Shown here in pieces: positions 1 through 8,148 of a stretch of 64,000 nucleotides of DNA. Numbering within the stretch: position 1 is the stretch's first letter; each line of letters begins with the position of its first letter. Source of the stretch: Methanosarcinales archaeon (GTDB lineage Archaea > Halobacteriota > Methanosarcinia > Methanosarcinales > Methanoperedenaceae); NCBI GenBank assembly GCA_905339155.1, contig CAJPFJ010000010.1, forward strand, positions 62,001 to 126,000, in the 5' to 3' direction. The translations under genes and the position numbers were made by a program. The notes under the pieces are model-generated. The model worked only from the letters and a program-made list of their open reading frames with translations. It searched no databases and was not told the DNA's origin.

Positions 1-238
1 AGTTGAACAGTACAAAAAAGCTTATGAAGACCCGGACCTTACCGGCCTTTTGATGCTATTCGGCTCTACTGATCAAATAATAAGTTCATTCAAAGTTGAA
101 GGTGACATAAACAATGGGTATTGTGCTGGCTATGACGATAAGGGGAATGAACTTATAAAAGTCCCAATGAAAGAACCCATAATTATCAGAGAGGAATACG
201 ATGAACAGAGAAATGTGCGAAGATTTAATGTTACGTGA
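1..238 (+). CDS. NarH-like iron-sulfur subunit of a type II DMSO reductase family enzyme, 3' end only
   Basis: Only the last 78 codons are in the window; the frame is open from base 2 to the TGA at 236-238. The stretch EDPDLTGLLMLFGST followed by a DQII..F segment resembles the C-terminal end of the four-cluster Fe-S beta subunits of nitrate reductase, ethylbenzene dehydrogenase and similar enzymes, where an LFGST motif is typical. No cysteine clusters lie in the visible part. The next genes (TorD chaperone, EB_dh subunit) fit a complete alpha-beta-gamma molybdoenzyme operon whose catalytic subunit lies upstream of the window. Family assignment is fairly safe; the substrate (nitrate being the likely one) is inference. 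Confidence 0.7.
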   Translation, partial: VEQYKKAYEDPDLTGLLMLFGSTDQIISSFKVEGDINNGYCAGYDDKGNELIKVPMKEPIIIREEYDEQRNVRRFNVT

Positions 239-254
239 TAAGGAGAGGATGAAC

Positions 255-767
255 ATGTACAAAACTTTGTCATTGGCTTTCTCTTATCCTGATGAACATT
301 TCTTCAACCTGTTTTCTTTCACAGATGCAGAAAAGAAGGAACTTATTTTGGAATATGACAGGCTTTTCAGGGCAAAAGATATCTGGCTTTATGGGACAGA
401 GTACACAGCTCTGAATGAATTCCAGAGGGTTCAGTATCTATCTGACATCATGGGCTTTTATAAAGCATTTGGTCTTGAACCTGAAAACGATAGACCGGAT
501 TCACTGCATATCGAGCTTGAATTCATGCATTATCTTGTCTTTAAGAGATTTCATGCATTGGAGAAGGACGAAGCAGATTCAAATGAAAAAGCATTTATCT
601 GCCTTGATGCCCAGAAAAAATTCTTCAATGAGCACCTCTACCCTGCGGCAAGGAAGATAGCAAAAGCAATAATTTCCCAAAGCAACAATAATTTTTATGT
701 AGAAACTGCGAATGACATGCTTGAATTTTTAGAATCAGAAGAGAAAATTTTTGGGAGGGATACATAG
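255..767 (+). CDS. TorD/DmsD-family molybdoenzyme chaperone
   Basis: A cytoplasmic helical chaperone of about 170 residues that would bind the catalytic molybdoenzyme subunit during cofactor insertion and before Tat export. The family signature is visible as PENDRPDSLHIELEFMHYL near residue 90, matching the acidic, ELEFM-containing core of TorD/NarJ relatives. The frame is open from an ATG at 201, but that start would overlap the preceding gene by 38 bases; GGAGAGG at 242-248 places the start at ATG 255 (ATG 249 is too close to it). It sits between the NarH-like and EB_dh genes, as expected in a type II DMSO reductase operon, and ends directly before the next ATG. Confidence 0.82.
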   Translation: MYKTLSLAFSYPDEHFFNLFSFTDAEKKELILEYDRLFRAKDIWLYGTEYTALNEFQRVQYLSDIMGFYKAFGLEPENDRPDSLHIELEFMHYLVFKRFHALEKDEADSNEKAFICLDAQKKFFNEHLYPAARKIAKAIISQSNNNFYVETANDMLEFLESEEKIFGRDT

Positions 768-1622
768 ATGAAAAAAAATAATGTTATTTTAATAATCATT
801 GTTACAATATCTTCAGTTGCACTGGCTTATTGTGGATTAGAACTTTCAAGTGGAATACTGGCTGCTACACAAGCATCTCAAATGCCAATGGAGGTTCAGT
901 TCATTGACAAAGATATAGATCTTGAGAAAGGCATTTTTCCTGAGATATGGGAGTCCATCCATCCAATCGATATAGAGATGGAATATCAGGTCATGGTATT
1001 ACCCTGGGGAAAGAGTTTGATCAACCCCGTTACCGTAAAATCATTCCACAACGGAAAGGAAATTTACTTTTATATGAGCTGGAAGGATGATACTGAGGAT
1101 AGAATTATCGGGACAAGCAGGTTCTCTGACGCAGCTGCAATCATGTTCCCTATTGGAAATAATGTTCAAAATTCCACAATTATGATGGGATTCATGGGAA
1201 ATGGGTCAAATATCTGGCAGTGGAAAGCAAGCCAGGATAGAGAGTACTGGTTAAAAGAGACATCAAAAATTGAGGCTTATTCAGATTATTATTATCCTTT
1301 CGAAGATAATGAAACATTAGTAGTTTCAAAGGTAACACCCGGATCAGCAGTCAATGACCTTATGGTAATAAGAGTGGGTACGCTTACGCCCAAACCAGCC
1401 CAGAATGTGCAGGGTAGAGGCCTATGGGATAATGGAACCTGGCAGGTGGTATTCAAGCGTTCCCTTGACATTGCCGACCCGGAACATGATGCTGATTTTA
1501 ATATGGTAAAGAGGATTGCATTTGCCGTCTGGAATGGCGCAAATGGTGACAGAGGAGGAAGAAAGTCCATAACTCACGACTGGACAACGCTTGAGATAAT
1601 ACCTGTGGGGGGAACAAAATGA
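768..1622 (+). CDS. ethylbenzene dehydrogenase-type heme b gamma subunit (EB_dh domain)
   Basis: A 284-residue exported protein with an N-terminal hydrophobic signal (MKKNNVILIIIVTISSVALA) and an EB_dh-type beta-sandwich thereafter. Typical family features are the early VQFIDKDIDLEKG strand, the GKEIYFYMSWKDDTED segment, the DAAAIMFPIG segment, and a WQVVFKRSL strand near the end. In ethylbenzene dehydrogenase and chlorate or selenate reductases this subunit carries heme b and passes electrons to or from the Fe-S subunit outside the cytoplasmic membrane. The gene starts right after the TorD stop behind GGAGGG, and its stop overlaps the next ATG (ATGA), so the genes are translationally coupled. 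Confidence 0.8.
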   Translation: MKKNNVILIIIVTISSVALAYCGLELSSGILAATQASQMPMEVQFIDKDIDLEKGIFPEIWESIHPIDIEMEYQVMVLPWGKSLINPVTVKSFHNGKEIYFYMSWKDDTEDRIIGTSRFSDAAAIMFPIGNNVQNSTIMMGFMGNGSNIWQWKASQDREYWLKETSKIEAYSDYYYPFEDNETLVVSKVTPGSAVNDLMVIRVGTLTPKPAQNVQGRGLWDNGTWQVVFKRSLDIADPEHDADFNMVKRIAFAVWNGANGDRGGRKSITHDWTTLEIIPVGGTK

Positions 1623-2065
1623 AAAATAGTATGAAGTTTTTCATCATGGTTCTCGTTCTTCTGGCCATTCCTATAGTCATACTTGCTCAAACAGAAGAAC
1701 CAAAGGAGAAGGTGATTACCATCAATGCCCAACAGTTCTCCTATACACCAGGCACAGTGGAGGTGAACAGGGGGGACAGGGTAACCATCAGGTTAATCAG
1801 CACGGATGTGCACCACGGCTTATACATCGACGGCTACGAGGTTTCAACAGATGCGCGTCCCGGACAGGATGGGAGCTTAACTTTCGTCGCAAATGATACC
1901 GGAAAATTCGTAATGCGCTGCTCTGTCACATGTGGGCCTTTCCATCCGTATATGATAGGCTATCTCAAGGTCAAGCCTGACTACCGGCTCTTTGGATCAA
2001 TATGGCTTGCGGTGGGGATATTCATTGGTTCGGTTTTACTTGTATCAAGGAGGCAGAAGCCATGA
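1619..2065 (+). CDS. membrane-anchored cupredoxin with a CuA-type site (first copy)
   Basis: A 148-residue protein: signal or anchor segment at residues 6-23, a cupredoxin fold, and a C-terminal membrane helix at about 122-141 ending in RRQKP. The loop CSVTCGPFHPYM gives C101, C105, H109 and M112, the spacing of the dinuclear CuA centre of COX2 and nitrous oxide reductase; H65 or H66 in DVHHGLYI would supply the second histidine. It is an electron-transfer protein outside the membrane. There is no cytochrome oxidase or N2O reductase gene in this operon, so its partner is probably the molybdoenzyme or the membrane Fe-S protein that follows. The start overlaps the preceding stop. Confidence 0.82.
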   Translation: MKNSMKFFIMVLVLLAIPIVILAQTEEPKEKVITINAQQFSYTPGTVEVNRGDRVTIRLISTDVHHGLYIDGYEVSTDARPGQDGSLTFVANDTGKFVMRCSVTCGPFHPYMIGYLKVKPDYRLFGSIWLAVGIFIGSVLLVSRRQKP

Positions 2066-3468
2066 CAGAAAAGATACTTGGATTGATCCCAGTTGACTGG
2101 AGATTTGAGCTTACCTCGCTTCCCTACGTCAGAAAAATACTCAAGAGCAGATGGATGCCTTTCCTGCCCATCGTGCTGAACCTCTTCGTATTCACGGTAA
2201 TACTGATGGCAGGTTACGTGGGAGGTGTTTCGGCAGGAAATTACAACTTTGCGGTAATGTTTGTATGGATAGTCTGGTGGCTTTTACTGATGATGGTCAT
2301 GGTGCCATTTTTCTCAAGGATATGGTGCATGGTATGCCCGCTTCCTGTTTTCGGTGAATGGATCCAGAGACTCGGTTTCATGAAGGTGAGAAATAAACTC
2401 TTTGGACTTAACAAAAAATGGCCTAAATCATTGAAGAACATGTGGCTGGTGAATTTCCTGTTCCTGGCCACCACATATACCTCAGGCTTCTTAACGACAC
2501 GTCCGATAGCTACTTTCATACTGCTGATGTCGGTAATCATTAGCTCCGTCGTTCTAATGGTTGTATTTGAGAAGAGAAACTTCTGCAAGTACATTGGATG
2601 CCCTGTGGGAGGTTTTCTGGGGCTTTATTCGAACATGGCAGTAACAGAGATACGCGCAAAGGATCCGCAGATATGCAAGGACCACAAACATAAGGATTGT
2701 GTGATCGGGAATGAAAAAGGTCACGCCTGTCCATGGATGATACTCCCGTTCGACATCGGGAGAAATACTTACTGCGGCATGTGCCTTGAATGTTTCAAGA
2801 CCTGTCCCTATGATAACATGGCAATTAACCTCCGACCGCCTGCCACAGATTTACTCGTAGATAAGAATCGCGGACTGGATGAGGCGTGGAAGGCCTTTAT
2901 CATGCTGGGCATCGCCATATTCTTTTTCCTGGTCATGCAGGGCAATATGGGGTTCCTGAAAGATTGGGCAAACGCAAAGACAACAGAAGGCTATCTCACT
3001 TTCGTTGCACTGCACTCAATTTTCAATCTACTGCTGATTCCGGGAGTGTTCTTTGTCTTTGTCTATGCTTCCCGCACCCTTGGCAATAAGGAGATTCCGC
3101 TTAAGAAATTATTTACTAATTTCTCCTACACGCTTGTGCCCCTGGGATTGATAGCATGGATAGCCTTCAGCTTCGGCTTACTCTTCCCTAGCAGCAGCTA
3201 TGTGCTGCATGTGCTCTCTGACCCGTTTGCATGGGGTTGGGACCTCTTCGGGACAGCAAAGTTTCCCTGGACGCCTTTTCTGACAGGGGTGATGCCCTAC
3301 TTCCAGATAGGAACTCTGCTATTCGGGCTTGTCTTATCGCTTGACATAGGCTTCAAGATATCCAAACAGACATTCCAGAAAAGAGACGAGGCTGTCAGGG
3401 GTTTCATTCCCATCGCGGCTTTCCTGACAGCAGTAACAATATTCCTTATATGGCTCTTCACAGGGTAA
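2062..3468 (+). CDS. NapH/NosR-like polytopic membrane protein with 4Fe-4S cluster motifs
   Basis: A 468-residue membrane protein with about eight or more hydrophobic segments, the first near residues 33-60. It carries a C-x2-C-x2-C-x3-CP ferredoxin motif (CGMCLECFKTCP, about residue 235), plus cysteine pairs MVCPLPVFGEW and FCKYIGCPVGGF that recur in NapH/NosR relatives. These proteins carry electrons between the quinone pool or membrane and extracytoplasmic redox partners. AAGGAGG at 2047-2053 fixes the start at ATG 2062; a longer in-frame start at 2002 lies inside the preceding gene and is not used. Flanked on both sides by CuA-type cupredoxins, it is a likely electron conduit for the molybdoenzyme. 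Confidence 0.8.
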   Translation: MTEKILGLIPVDWRFELTSLPYVRKILKSRWMPFLPIVLNLFVFTVILMAGYVGGVSAGNYNFAVMFVWIVWWLLLMMVMVPFFSRIWCMVCPLPVFGEWIQRLGFMKVRNKLFGLNKKWPKSLKNMWLVNFLFLATTYTSGFLTTRPIATFILLMSVIISSVVLMVVFEKRNFCKYIGCPVGGFLGLYSNMAVTEIRAKDPQICKDHKHKDCVIGNEKGHACPWMILPFDIGRNTYCGMCLECFKTCPYDNMAINLRPPATDLLVDKNRGLDEAWKAFIMLGIAIFFFLVMQGNMGFLKDWANAKTTEGYLTFVALHSIFNLLLIPGVFFVFVYASRTLGNKEIPLKKLFTNFSYTLVPLGLIAWIAFSFGLLFPSSSYVLHVLSDPFAWGWDLFGTAKFPWTPFLTGVMPYFQIGTLLFGLVLSLDIGFKISKQTFQKRDEAVRGFIPIAAFLTAVTIFLIWLFTG

Positions 3469-3481
3469 AGAGGTGAAAAAA

Positions 3482-3892
3482 ATGGAAAAAAAACAACTTA
3501 TGGAGATCATTGCGGGGATTCTTGTGCTTCTGGCTACAGTCGGCACCATTGGTGCTGCGCTCCTTTATGATGAACATCTATGGGGAGGGCTCAGAACCAT
3601 CGAACTCACTGCACAGGCCCCTGAAAGGGGAAACTGGAACATACAGGAGATACATCTGGTCAGGGGAGAACCTGTAAGGATAAAGATCAGGAACATAGAC
3701 ACTGTGAGCCACGGTTTTGCCATCCCGGAGCTCGGGATAAGCCTCAACGGCACCGGAGAGATCAAGCCAGGCAATGTGGGGGTAATCGAGTTCACCCCAG
3801 ATAAAACGGGTGATTTCTTGTTTACCTGCACAACGTGGTGCAGTGCCCAGCACATGCAGATGACAGGCAGGATAATAATTTCAGAAAAATAA
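3482..3892 (+). CDS. membrane-anchored cupredoxin with a CuA-type site (second copy)
   Basis: A 136-residue protein with one N-terminal membrane helix (about residues 8-29) and a cupredoxin domain outside. The loop CTTWCSAQHMQM gives C116, C120, H124 and M127, again the CuA ligand spacing, with H77 in DTVSHGFAIP as the other histidine. It differs in topology from the first copy, which is anchored at its C-terminus. A GTG at 3473 is possible, but AGAGGTG there is better read as the ribosome-binding site for ATG 3482. Two CuA-type proteins around one NapH/NosR-like protein suggest a relay; which one docks to which partner cannot be told from sequence. Confidence 0.8.
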   Translation: MEKKQLMEIIAGILVLLATVGTIGAALLYDEHLWGGLRTIELTAQAPERGNWNIQEIHLVRGEPVRIKIRNIDTVSHGFAIPELGISLNGTGEIKPGNVGVIEFTPDKTGDFLFTCTTWCSAQHMQMTGRIIISEK

Positions 3893-3911
3893 TCTATTAT
3901 AGGAGGAAGAT

Positions 3912-5123
3912 ATGAGTTCAAAAGTAATATATGGAGCAATAATTGGTTTCATAGCCATATGGATAATCCCGGTGGTTCAGGCTAATGAAGAATTTCAGTC
4001 AAGTTATACCTGCATCGAATGCCATCCTGACAGGTACGAAGAATGGACGCATTCCACACATGCCCTTGCAGTGAGCGATCCGGTCTTTGAAGCATCGTAC
4101 ATGAGAGCACTCAAATCTGACCCACAATACAGGGAATACTGCCTGGGCTGTCATTCTCCCATTACCAGGGCAACAAAGGATTTCAACCTCACAAAATCGA
4201 TTTCCGTTGAAGGGGTTAGCTGCAGCTTCTGTCACTCGGTCACAGGTGTTGAAAAGAACAATTATATTTTCAATGGGAGCAACCCGATGCAGGGTCCATA
4301 TTCTGATTCAAAGACAGACGCACATACATCTGCATATTCTGACTTACTCACAAAATCCGAGTTCTGTGCAGGCTGTCACGAGTTCTCAATTAACGATGTG
4401 CCGGTTTATGAAACATACTCTGAGTGGAAGGAAAGTCCCTATGCGGCTGAGGGAAAACAATGCCAGGACTGCCACATGGAGGTTAAACGTGGCGAAGCAG
4501 CAAAGAACGGGACAATCAGGGAAAAGGTTTACCAGCATTTCTGGTACGGGGGACATTCAGGATTGTTCCTGGATAAAGCGTTTGATTTGAAAGAGGACTC
4601 GATCCAGGAGACGGGGAATATGATCAAAGTGACGCTCAACATCACTAATAGTAATGTGGGTCACAAGGTTCCGAGCGGTTTCCCTGCGCGAAAAGTAGTT
4701 TTGCACTTCACTGCAAGCGACGAGAATGAGCAGGAGATATATAATGAAAATAGAGTTTACGCCAAGACCCTTGTTGACCAGTACGGCAATGAAGTGGCTG
4801 ACTTCTGGAAGGCAGCATCCATATCAAAAGATAATAGAATCAAACCCAGAGAGAGCAGAATTGAGGTATTCGAGTTCAAGGTGCCCGATAGTTCGGAAAA
4901 AGTCAAGACGAAAGCGACATTGGAGTATCAGCTTGAAGCAGAGATTATCACCAAATCTTTGGAATCTATGAACCTGGAAATCGCACAGACGAGTAAGACG
5001 ACATCGCTCAACAGGACAATTGGAGTAGAAGCAACGACATCAAAGAAAACGCCAGGTATTGGATGGATTGGAGCTATTGCAGTTATGATGGCTGTTTCCA
5101 TGATATACAGAAAGAAAAACTGA
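3912..5123 (+). CDS. pentaheme c-type cytochrome, membrane anchored
   Basis: A 403-residue secreted cytochrome. A signal peptide (MSSKVIYGAIIGFIAIWIIP then VVQA) is followed by five CxxCH heme motifs: CIECH, CLGCH, CSFCH, CAGCH and CQDCH, all in the first 190 residues. The arrangement resembles the cytochrome c-554/c-552 family. After about residue 215 comes a heme-free beta-rich domain, then a C-terminal hydrophobic helix (WIGAIAVMMAVSMIYRKKN) that would anchor it with the hemes outside. It follows the CuA/NapH-like genes in the same orientation (GGAGG at 3901-3905) and is a likely electron donor or wire for the upstream molybdoenzyme. No CxxCK catalytic heme is present, so it is not a nitrite reductase. 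Confidence 0.85.
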   Translation: MSSKVIYGAIIGFIAIWIIPVVQANEEFQSSYTCIECHPDRYEEWTHSTHALAVSDPVFEASYMRALKSDPQYREYCLGCHSPITRATKDFNLTKSISVEGVSCSFCHSVTGVEKNNYIFNGSNPMQGPYSDSKTDAHTSAYSDLLTKSEFCAGCHEFSINDVPVYETYSEWKESPYAAEGKQCQDCHMEVKRGEAAKNGTIREKVYQHFWYGGHSGLFLDKAFDLKEDSIQETGNMIKVTLNITNSNVGHKVPSGFPARKVVLHFTASDENEQEIYNENRVYAKTLVDQYGNEVADFWKAASISKDNRIKPRESRIEVFEFKVPDSSEKVKTKATLEYQLEAEIITKSLESMNLEIAQTSKTTSLNRTIGVEATTSKKTPGIGWIGAIAVMMAVSMIYRKKN

Positions 5124-5170
5124 ACACTATGCAAAATAAGACGAAGTACCAAAAAAGGAGGTGAGAACCA

Positions 5171-5422
5171 ATGATCGGATCTACAGAGATGATATTGATA
5201 TTCGGTGTGATAGTACTTCTTTTTGGAGCAAGTAAGCTCCCTGAGCTTGCAAGGTCCATGGGGAAAGCATCTGGTGAATTCAAGCGTGCTCAGCGAGAGA
5301 CCGAACTTGAAATGCGCAGGCTCGACGAACCTATCCGCCAGGAAGCTGGAAGCATCTCGCAAAACGTGCAGAAGCTTGCATCAGATCTTAATATCAAAAC
5401 AGAAGGAAAGCTTCATGAATAA
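5171..5422 (+). CDS. tatA: Sec-independent translocase subunit TatA
   Basis: An 83-residue TatA/E-type protein: a short membrane helix MILIFGVIVLLFG, then the family hallmark FGASKLPELARSMGKASGEFK forming hinge and amphipathic helix, and a charged tail. TatA oligomers form the pore for folded, cofactor-loaded proteins exported by the twin-arginine route. A strong AAAAAAGGAGGTGA ribosome-binding site lies at 5152-5165. Its place between the exported molybdoenzyme operon and molybdopterin genes suggests it is dedicated to exporting that enzyme; TatC is not in the window. Confidence 0.9.
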   Translation: MIGSTEMILIFGVIVLLFGASKLPELARSMGKASGEFKRAQRETELEMRRLDEPIRQEAGSISQNVQKLASDLNIKTEGKLHE

Positions 5423-6350
5423 TATGCTCATGGATCCTTATGGCCGGGTAATAACAAGTCTGCGTATATCAGTAACGCAGAGATGTAACTTAGGTTGTAT
5501 CTATTGCCACCAGGAAGGTGAGAATGGCAATTCCATATCTGAAATATCCCCCAAAACAATTGCCAGGATTGTAACGGCTGCAACCGAATATGGAGTAAGA
5601 AAAGTGAAATTTTCCGGGGGAGAGCCGCTTATGAGGAATGATTTTGAAGAAATAATAGCAGCATTACCTGAATTGAAGGATGTTTCAGCCACCACCAATG
5701 GCGTTCTTCTTTCAGAACGGGCAGCATCACTGGCAAAGAACGGTCTTAACCGTGTGAATATAAGCCTTCCTTCACTGAATAAGGAACATTATAAATTCAT
5801 AACCGGTTCCCGGCATGGGCTTCCCCGGATCATGGAGGGGATAAATGCTGCAATCGACGCTGGTTTAACTCCTATGAAACTCAATATGGTTTTGTTGAAG
5901 GGCATCAATGAATTTGAAATTGATAAAGCTATTCAATTTGCATCCAGATTCGATGGGAATTTGATATTGCAGCTGATCGAACTTATGAATTTCAAGAATA
6001 CCAGCCAGTACACGGTAGATATAGATTGCATAGAAAAAATGCTTGAATCAAGAGCAACCTATATGTATGAACGCAGGATGCATCGGAGAAAAAAATATTT
6101 TATAGATGGAGTTGAAGTGGAACTGGTAAGACCTATAGATAATTCGAGTTTCTGCGCGAACTGTAACAGGATGCGTTTAACTTCAAGCGGAAAATTGAAA
6201 CCCTGCCTGATGAGGAATGATAACCTGATAGATATTCACGAAGAAGCCACCGTCCCGGAAATCAAAGCAATGCTTGAAAGAGCGGTGCAGAGACGAGAGC
6301 CGTATTATAAAGAACTGAACTCGAAAAATATGATTTTATTGAAAACATGA
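5415..6350 (+). CDS. moaA: GTP 3',8-cyclase MoaA (molybdenum cofactor biosynthesis)
   Basis: A 311-residue radical SAM enzyme for the first step of molybdopterin synthesis, converting GTP to 3',8-cyclo-7,8-dihydro-GTP. The N-terminal radical SAM cluster is C24-x3-C28-x2-C31 (TQRCNLGCIYCH); FSGGEPLMR follows as the SAM-binding GGE motif. The second cluster is CANCNRMRL plus a later cysteine in LKPCL near the end. The gene starts at ATG 5415 inside the last codons of tatA (GGAAAG precedes it); the frame is open further upstream, but that reading crosses tatA and is rejected. It overlaps moeA by four bases, giving a cofactor module for the neighbouring molybdoenzyme. Confidence 0.9.
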   Translation: MNNMLMDPYGRVITSLRISVTQRCNLGCIYCHQEGENGNSISEISPKTIARIVTAATEYGVRKVKFSGGEPLMRNDFEEIIAALPELKDVSATTNGVLLSERAASLAKNGLNRVNISLPSLNKEHYKFITGSRHGLPRIMEGINAAIDAGLTPMKLNMVLLKGINEFEIDKAIQFASRFDGNLILQLIELMNFKNTSQYTVDIDCIEKMLESRATYMYERRMHRRKKYFIDGVEVELVRPIDNSSFCANCNRMRLTSSGKLKPCLMRNDNLIDIHEEATVPEIKAMLERAVQRREPYYKELNSKNMILLKT

Positions 6351-7528
6351 ATTCACCGATAGCACTTGAAGATGCGCTTGAAAAAATAAGAATGTTAAAG
6401 AATAATTATTACTTCAGGCGCGAATCAGAGGATATCACTCTGATTGATTCGATAGGAAGAGAACTCAGCGAAACCATTTTTGCAAATTCAATATCGCCAG
6501 AATTCGATATAGCAGCAATGGATGGTTTTGCTTTTAATTGTGAAGATAAGTTTCCTCTGAAGATCATGGGGAAAGTGTTTGCAGGTGATAACCTTCTAAG
6601 GATAAAAAGGGGAGAAGCACTTGCAATAACTACAGGCGCATTGCTGCCAGAAGGAGCGAATGCTGTGCTGAAAATAGAGGATGCCGATGTAAAAAATGAC
6701 ATACTTTTTGGAAATACCTTGCCGGAATGGAAAAATGTCTTCATAAAGGGTTCGGATTACAGGGAAGGCGATATGATATTTGAAAGACATCACCGCATAA
6801 TGCCCCAGAGTACTGCACTTTTATACAGCCTTGGTATAGAAAAAGTGTCAGTATATAAAAAGCTGAGGACAGGTATAATATCCACAGGAACTGAGATACA
6901 CAATGGCACAATAAAAAATACAAACGCAGTGCTGATCCAGGGTTTTATGAACGAGCTGGGCTGCGAATCCACATTTATAGGAACTGTGCCTGATGACTAT
7001 GAGGAAACAAAGAAAATGCTGCTTGACTCATGCGAAAAATATGATATTGTATTCTCAACAGGCGGCGTTTCAGTGGGTGAGCGAGACTACATTTCAGATA
7101 TCATCAAGGAAATCGGTGAACTTGTATTCCATAAGGTTGCCATAAGACCGGGAAAACCCCTGGCTGTTGGAATAGTTAAAGACAAACCGGTTTTCGGTCT
7201 GCCGGGCAAGCCCACAGGTGCGTTTGCAGCTCTTGAAATGGTGCTTCGCAGCTATTTCACAAATATACCCAGGGCCACATGTGAGCTTATTATAAACGAG
7301 GATATTGTACTCGATGAAAAAGGTTTTGATTACATTCTCTTCATGAAAATTAAAGAAAATTCTGCAAATACCATGGGGTATAAGAATTCAGGAATGAAAC
7401 TTTTTGATAAGAAATATGAGACCGGGATAATTTCTTCATCACCGCGCTCAACTGTCGTGGACGGTTATGTTGTAACTGACAGGGATATTAAAAAAGGGGA
7501 AGCTGTTAAAATCAATCTTTTCAGCTAG
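6347..7528 (+). CDS. moeA: molybdopterin molybdenumtransferase MoeA
   Basis: A 393-residue cytoplasmic enzyme that inserts molybdate into adenylylated molybdopterin. Domain order is as in MoeA: an N-terminal MoeA_N region with AAMDGFAF (residues about 60-67) and ITTGALLPEGANAV, a central MoCF-binding domain with FSTGGVSVGERDY and FGLPGKPTGA (the GLPG-type loop), and a C-terminal beta domain. The start codon overlaps the moaA stop (ATGA). Together with moaA it supplies Mo cofactor within the locus. Confidence 0.9.
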   Translation: MNSPIALEDALEKIRMLKNNYYFRRESEDITLIDSIGRELSETIFANSISPEFDIAAMDGFAFNCEDKFPLKIMGKVFAGDNLLRIKRGEALAITTGALLPEGANAVLKIEDADVKNDILFGNTLPEWKNVFIKGSDYREGDMIFERHHRIMPQSTALLYSLGIEKVSVYKKLRTGIISTGTEIHNGTIKNTNAVLIQGFMNELGCESTFIGTVPDDYEETKKMLLDSCEKYDIVFSTGGVSVGERDYISDIIKEIGELVFHKVAIRPGKPLAVGIVKDKPVFGLPGKPTGAFAALEMVLRSYFTNIPRATCELIINEDIVLDEKGFDYILFMKIKENSANTMGYKNSGMKLFDKKYETGIISSSPRSTVVDGYVVTDRDIKKGEAVKINLFS

Positions 7529-7542
7529 GAAGATGAACAAAT

Positions 7543-8130
7543 ATGGATGAAAAAATAATAAAACTTGCAATCGATCTGCACGGTCATCTGGCGCCGGGAA
7601 TAGCCCTGGGGCTTCGAATGAGTGAGCTTTCTCTTTCATACATGGGCCTAAGTAAAGGAAATAAGTATCTTATCGGAATATCCGAAACAGCACGCTGCCT
7701 TGCCGATGCCATGCAGGCTGCAACGGGCTGCACTCTTGGTCATGGAAATGCCTTTGTTGAAAATTATGGGAAACTTGCGATCACCATAGGGGATATAAAA
7801 ACAAAAAAAGGAGTGCGAGTTGCTCTTATGGATGAGACGAATAATCTTTCTCCTCTTATGAATAAATGGATGATGCGCCTTGGAAAACTAACTCATGAGG
7901 AAGAGAATGAACTCGGCATCCAGTTGCTGAAATTAGAGGACAAATATTTTTTAATTCAAAACGTTGAGATAAACAGGAATCAAGATTTTGATAATTCCAA
8001 AATTATCAGGTGCCAAAAATGCAATGAGTCAATTCCAATGGGTCTGGGAGTCTTGAAGGAGGATATCACCTATTGTAAAGCGTGCAAGGGCGAAACATAC
8101 TATGCATTACTTGAAACTCAAAAAGCATGA
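7543..8130 (+). CDS. FmdE-family protein with C-terminal zinc ribbon
   Basis: A 195-residue protein of the FmdE family, first described in formylmethanofuran dehydrogenase operons. The N-terminal part has the family start DLHGHLAPGIALGLRM and the segment ETARCLADAMQAATGCTLG with its conserved cysteines; the C-terminus has a zinc-ribbon with RCQKCNESIP and YCKACKGETY (two CxxC pairs, about residues 155-185). Precise activity is unknown; the family tends to sit next to molybdenum or tungsten enzymes, as here directly downstream of moeA (15-base gap). It need not mean that a formylmethanofuran dehydrogenase is encoded nearby. Confidence 0.8.
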   Translation: MDEKIIKLAIDLHGHLAPGIALGLRMSELSLSYMGLSKGNKYLIGISETARCLADAMQAATGCTLGHGNAFVENYGKLAITIGDIKTKKGVRVALMDETNNLSPLMNKWMMRLGKLTHEEENELGIQLLKLEDKYFLIQNVEINRNQDFDNSKIIRCQKCNESIPMGLGVLKEDITYCKACKGETYYALLETQKA

Positions 8131-8148
8131 TCATTTTGGGAAAATAAA

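Noticed and set aside
5223-5414. A 64-residue N-terminal extension of MoaA
   Set aside because: It is the tatA gene read in another frame; ATG 5415 behind GGAAAG begins the true MoaA sequence.
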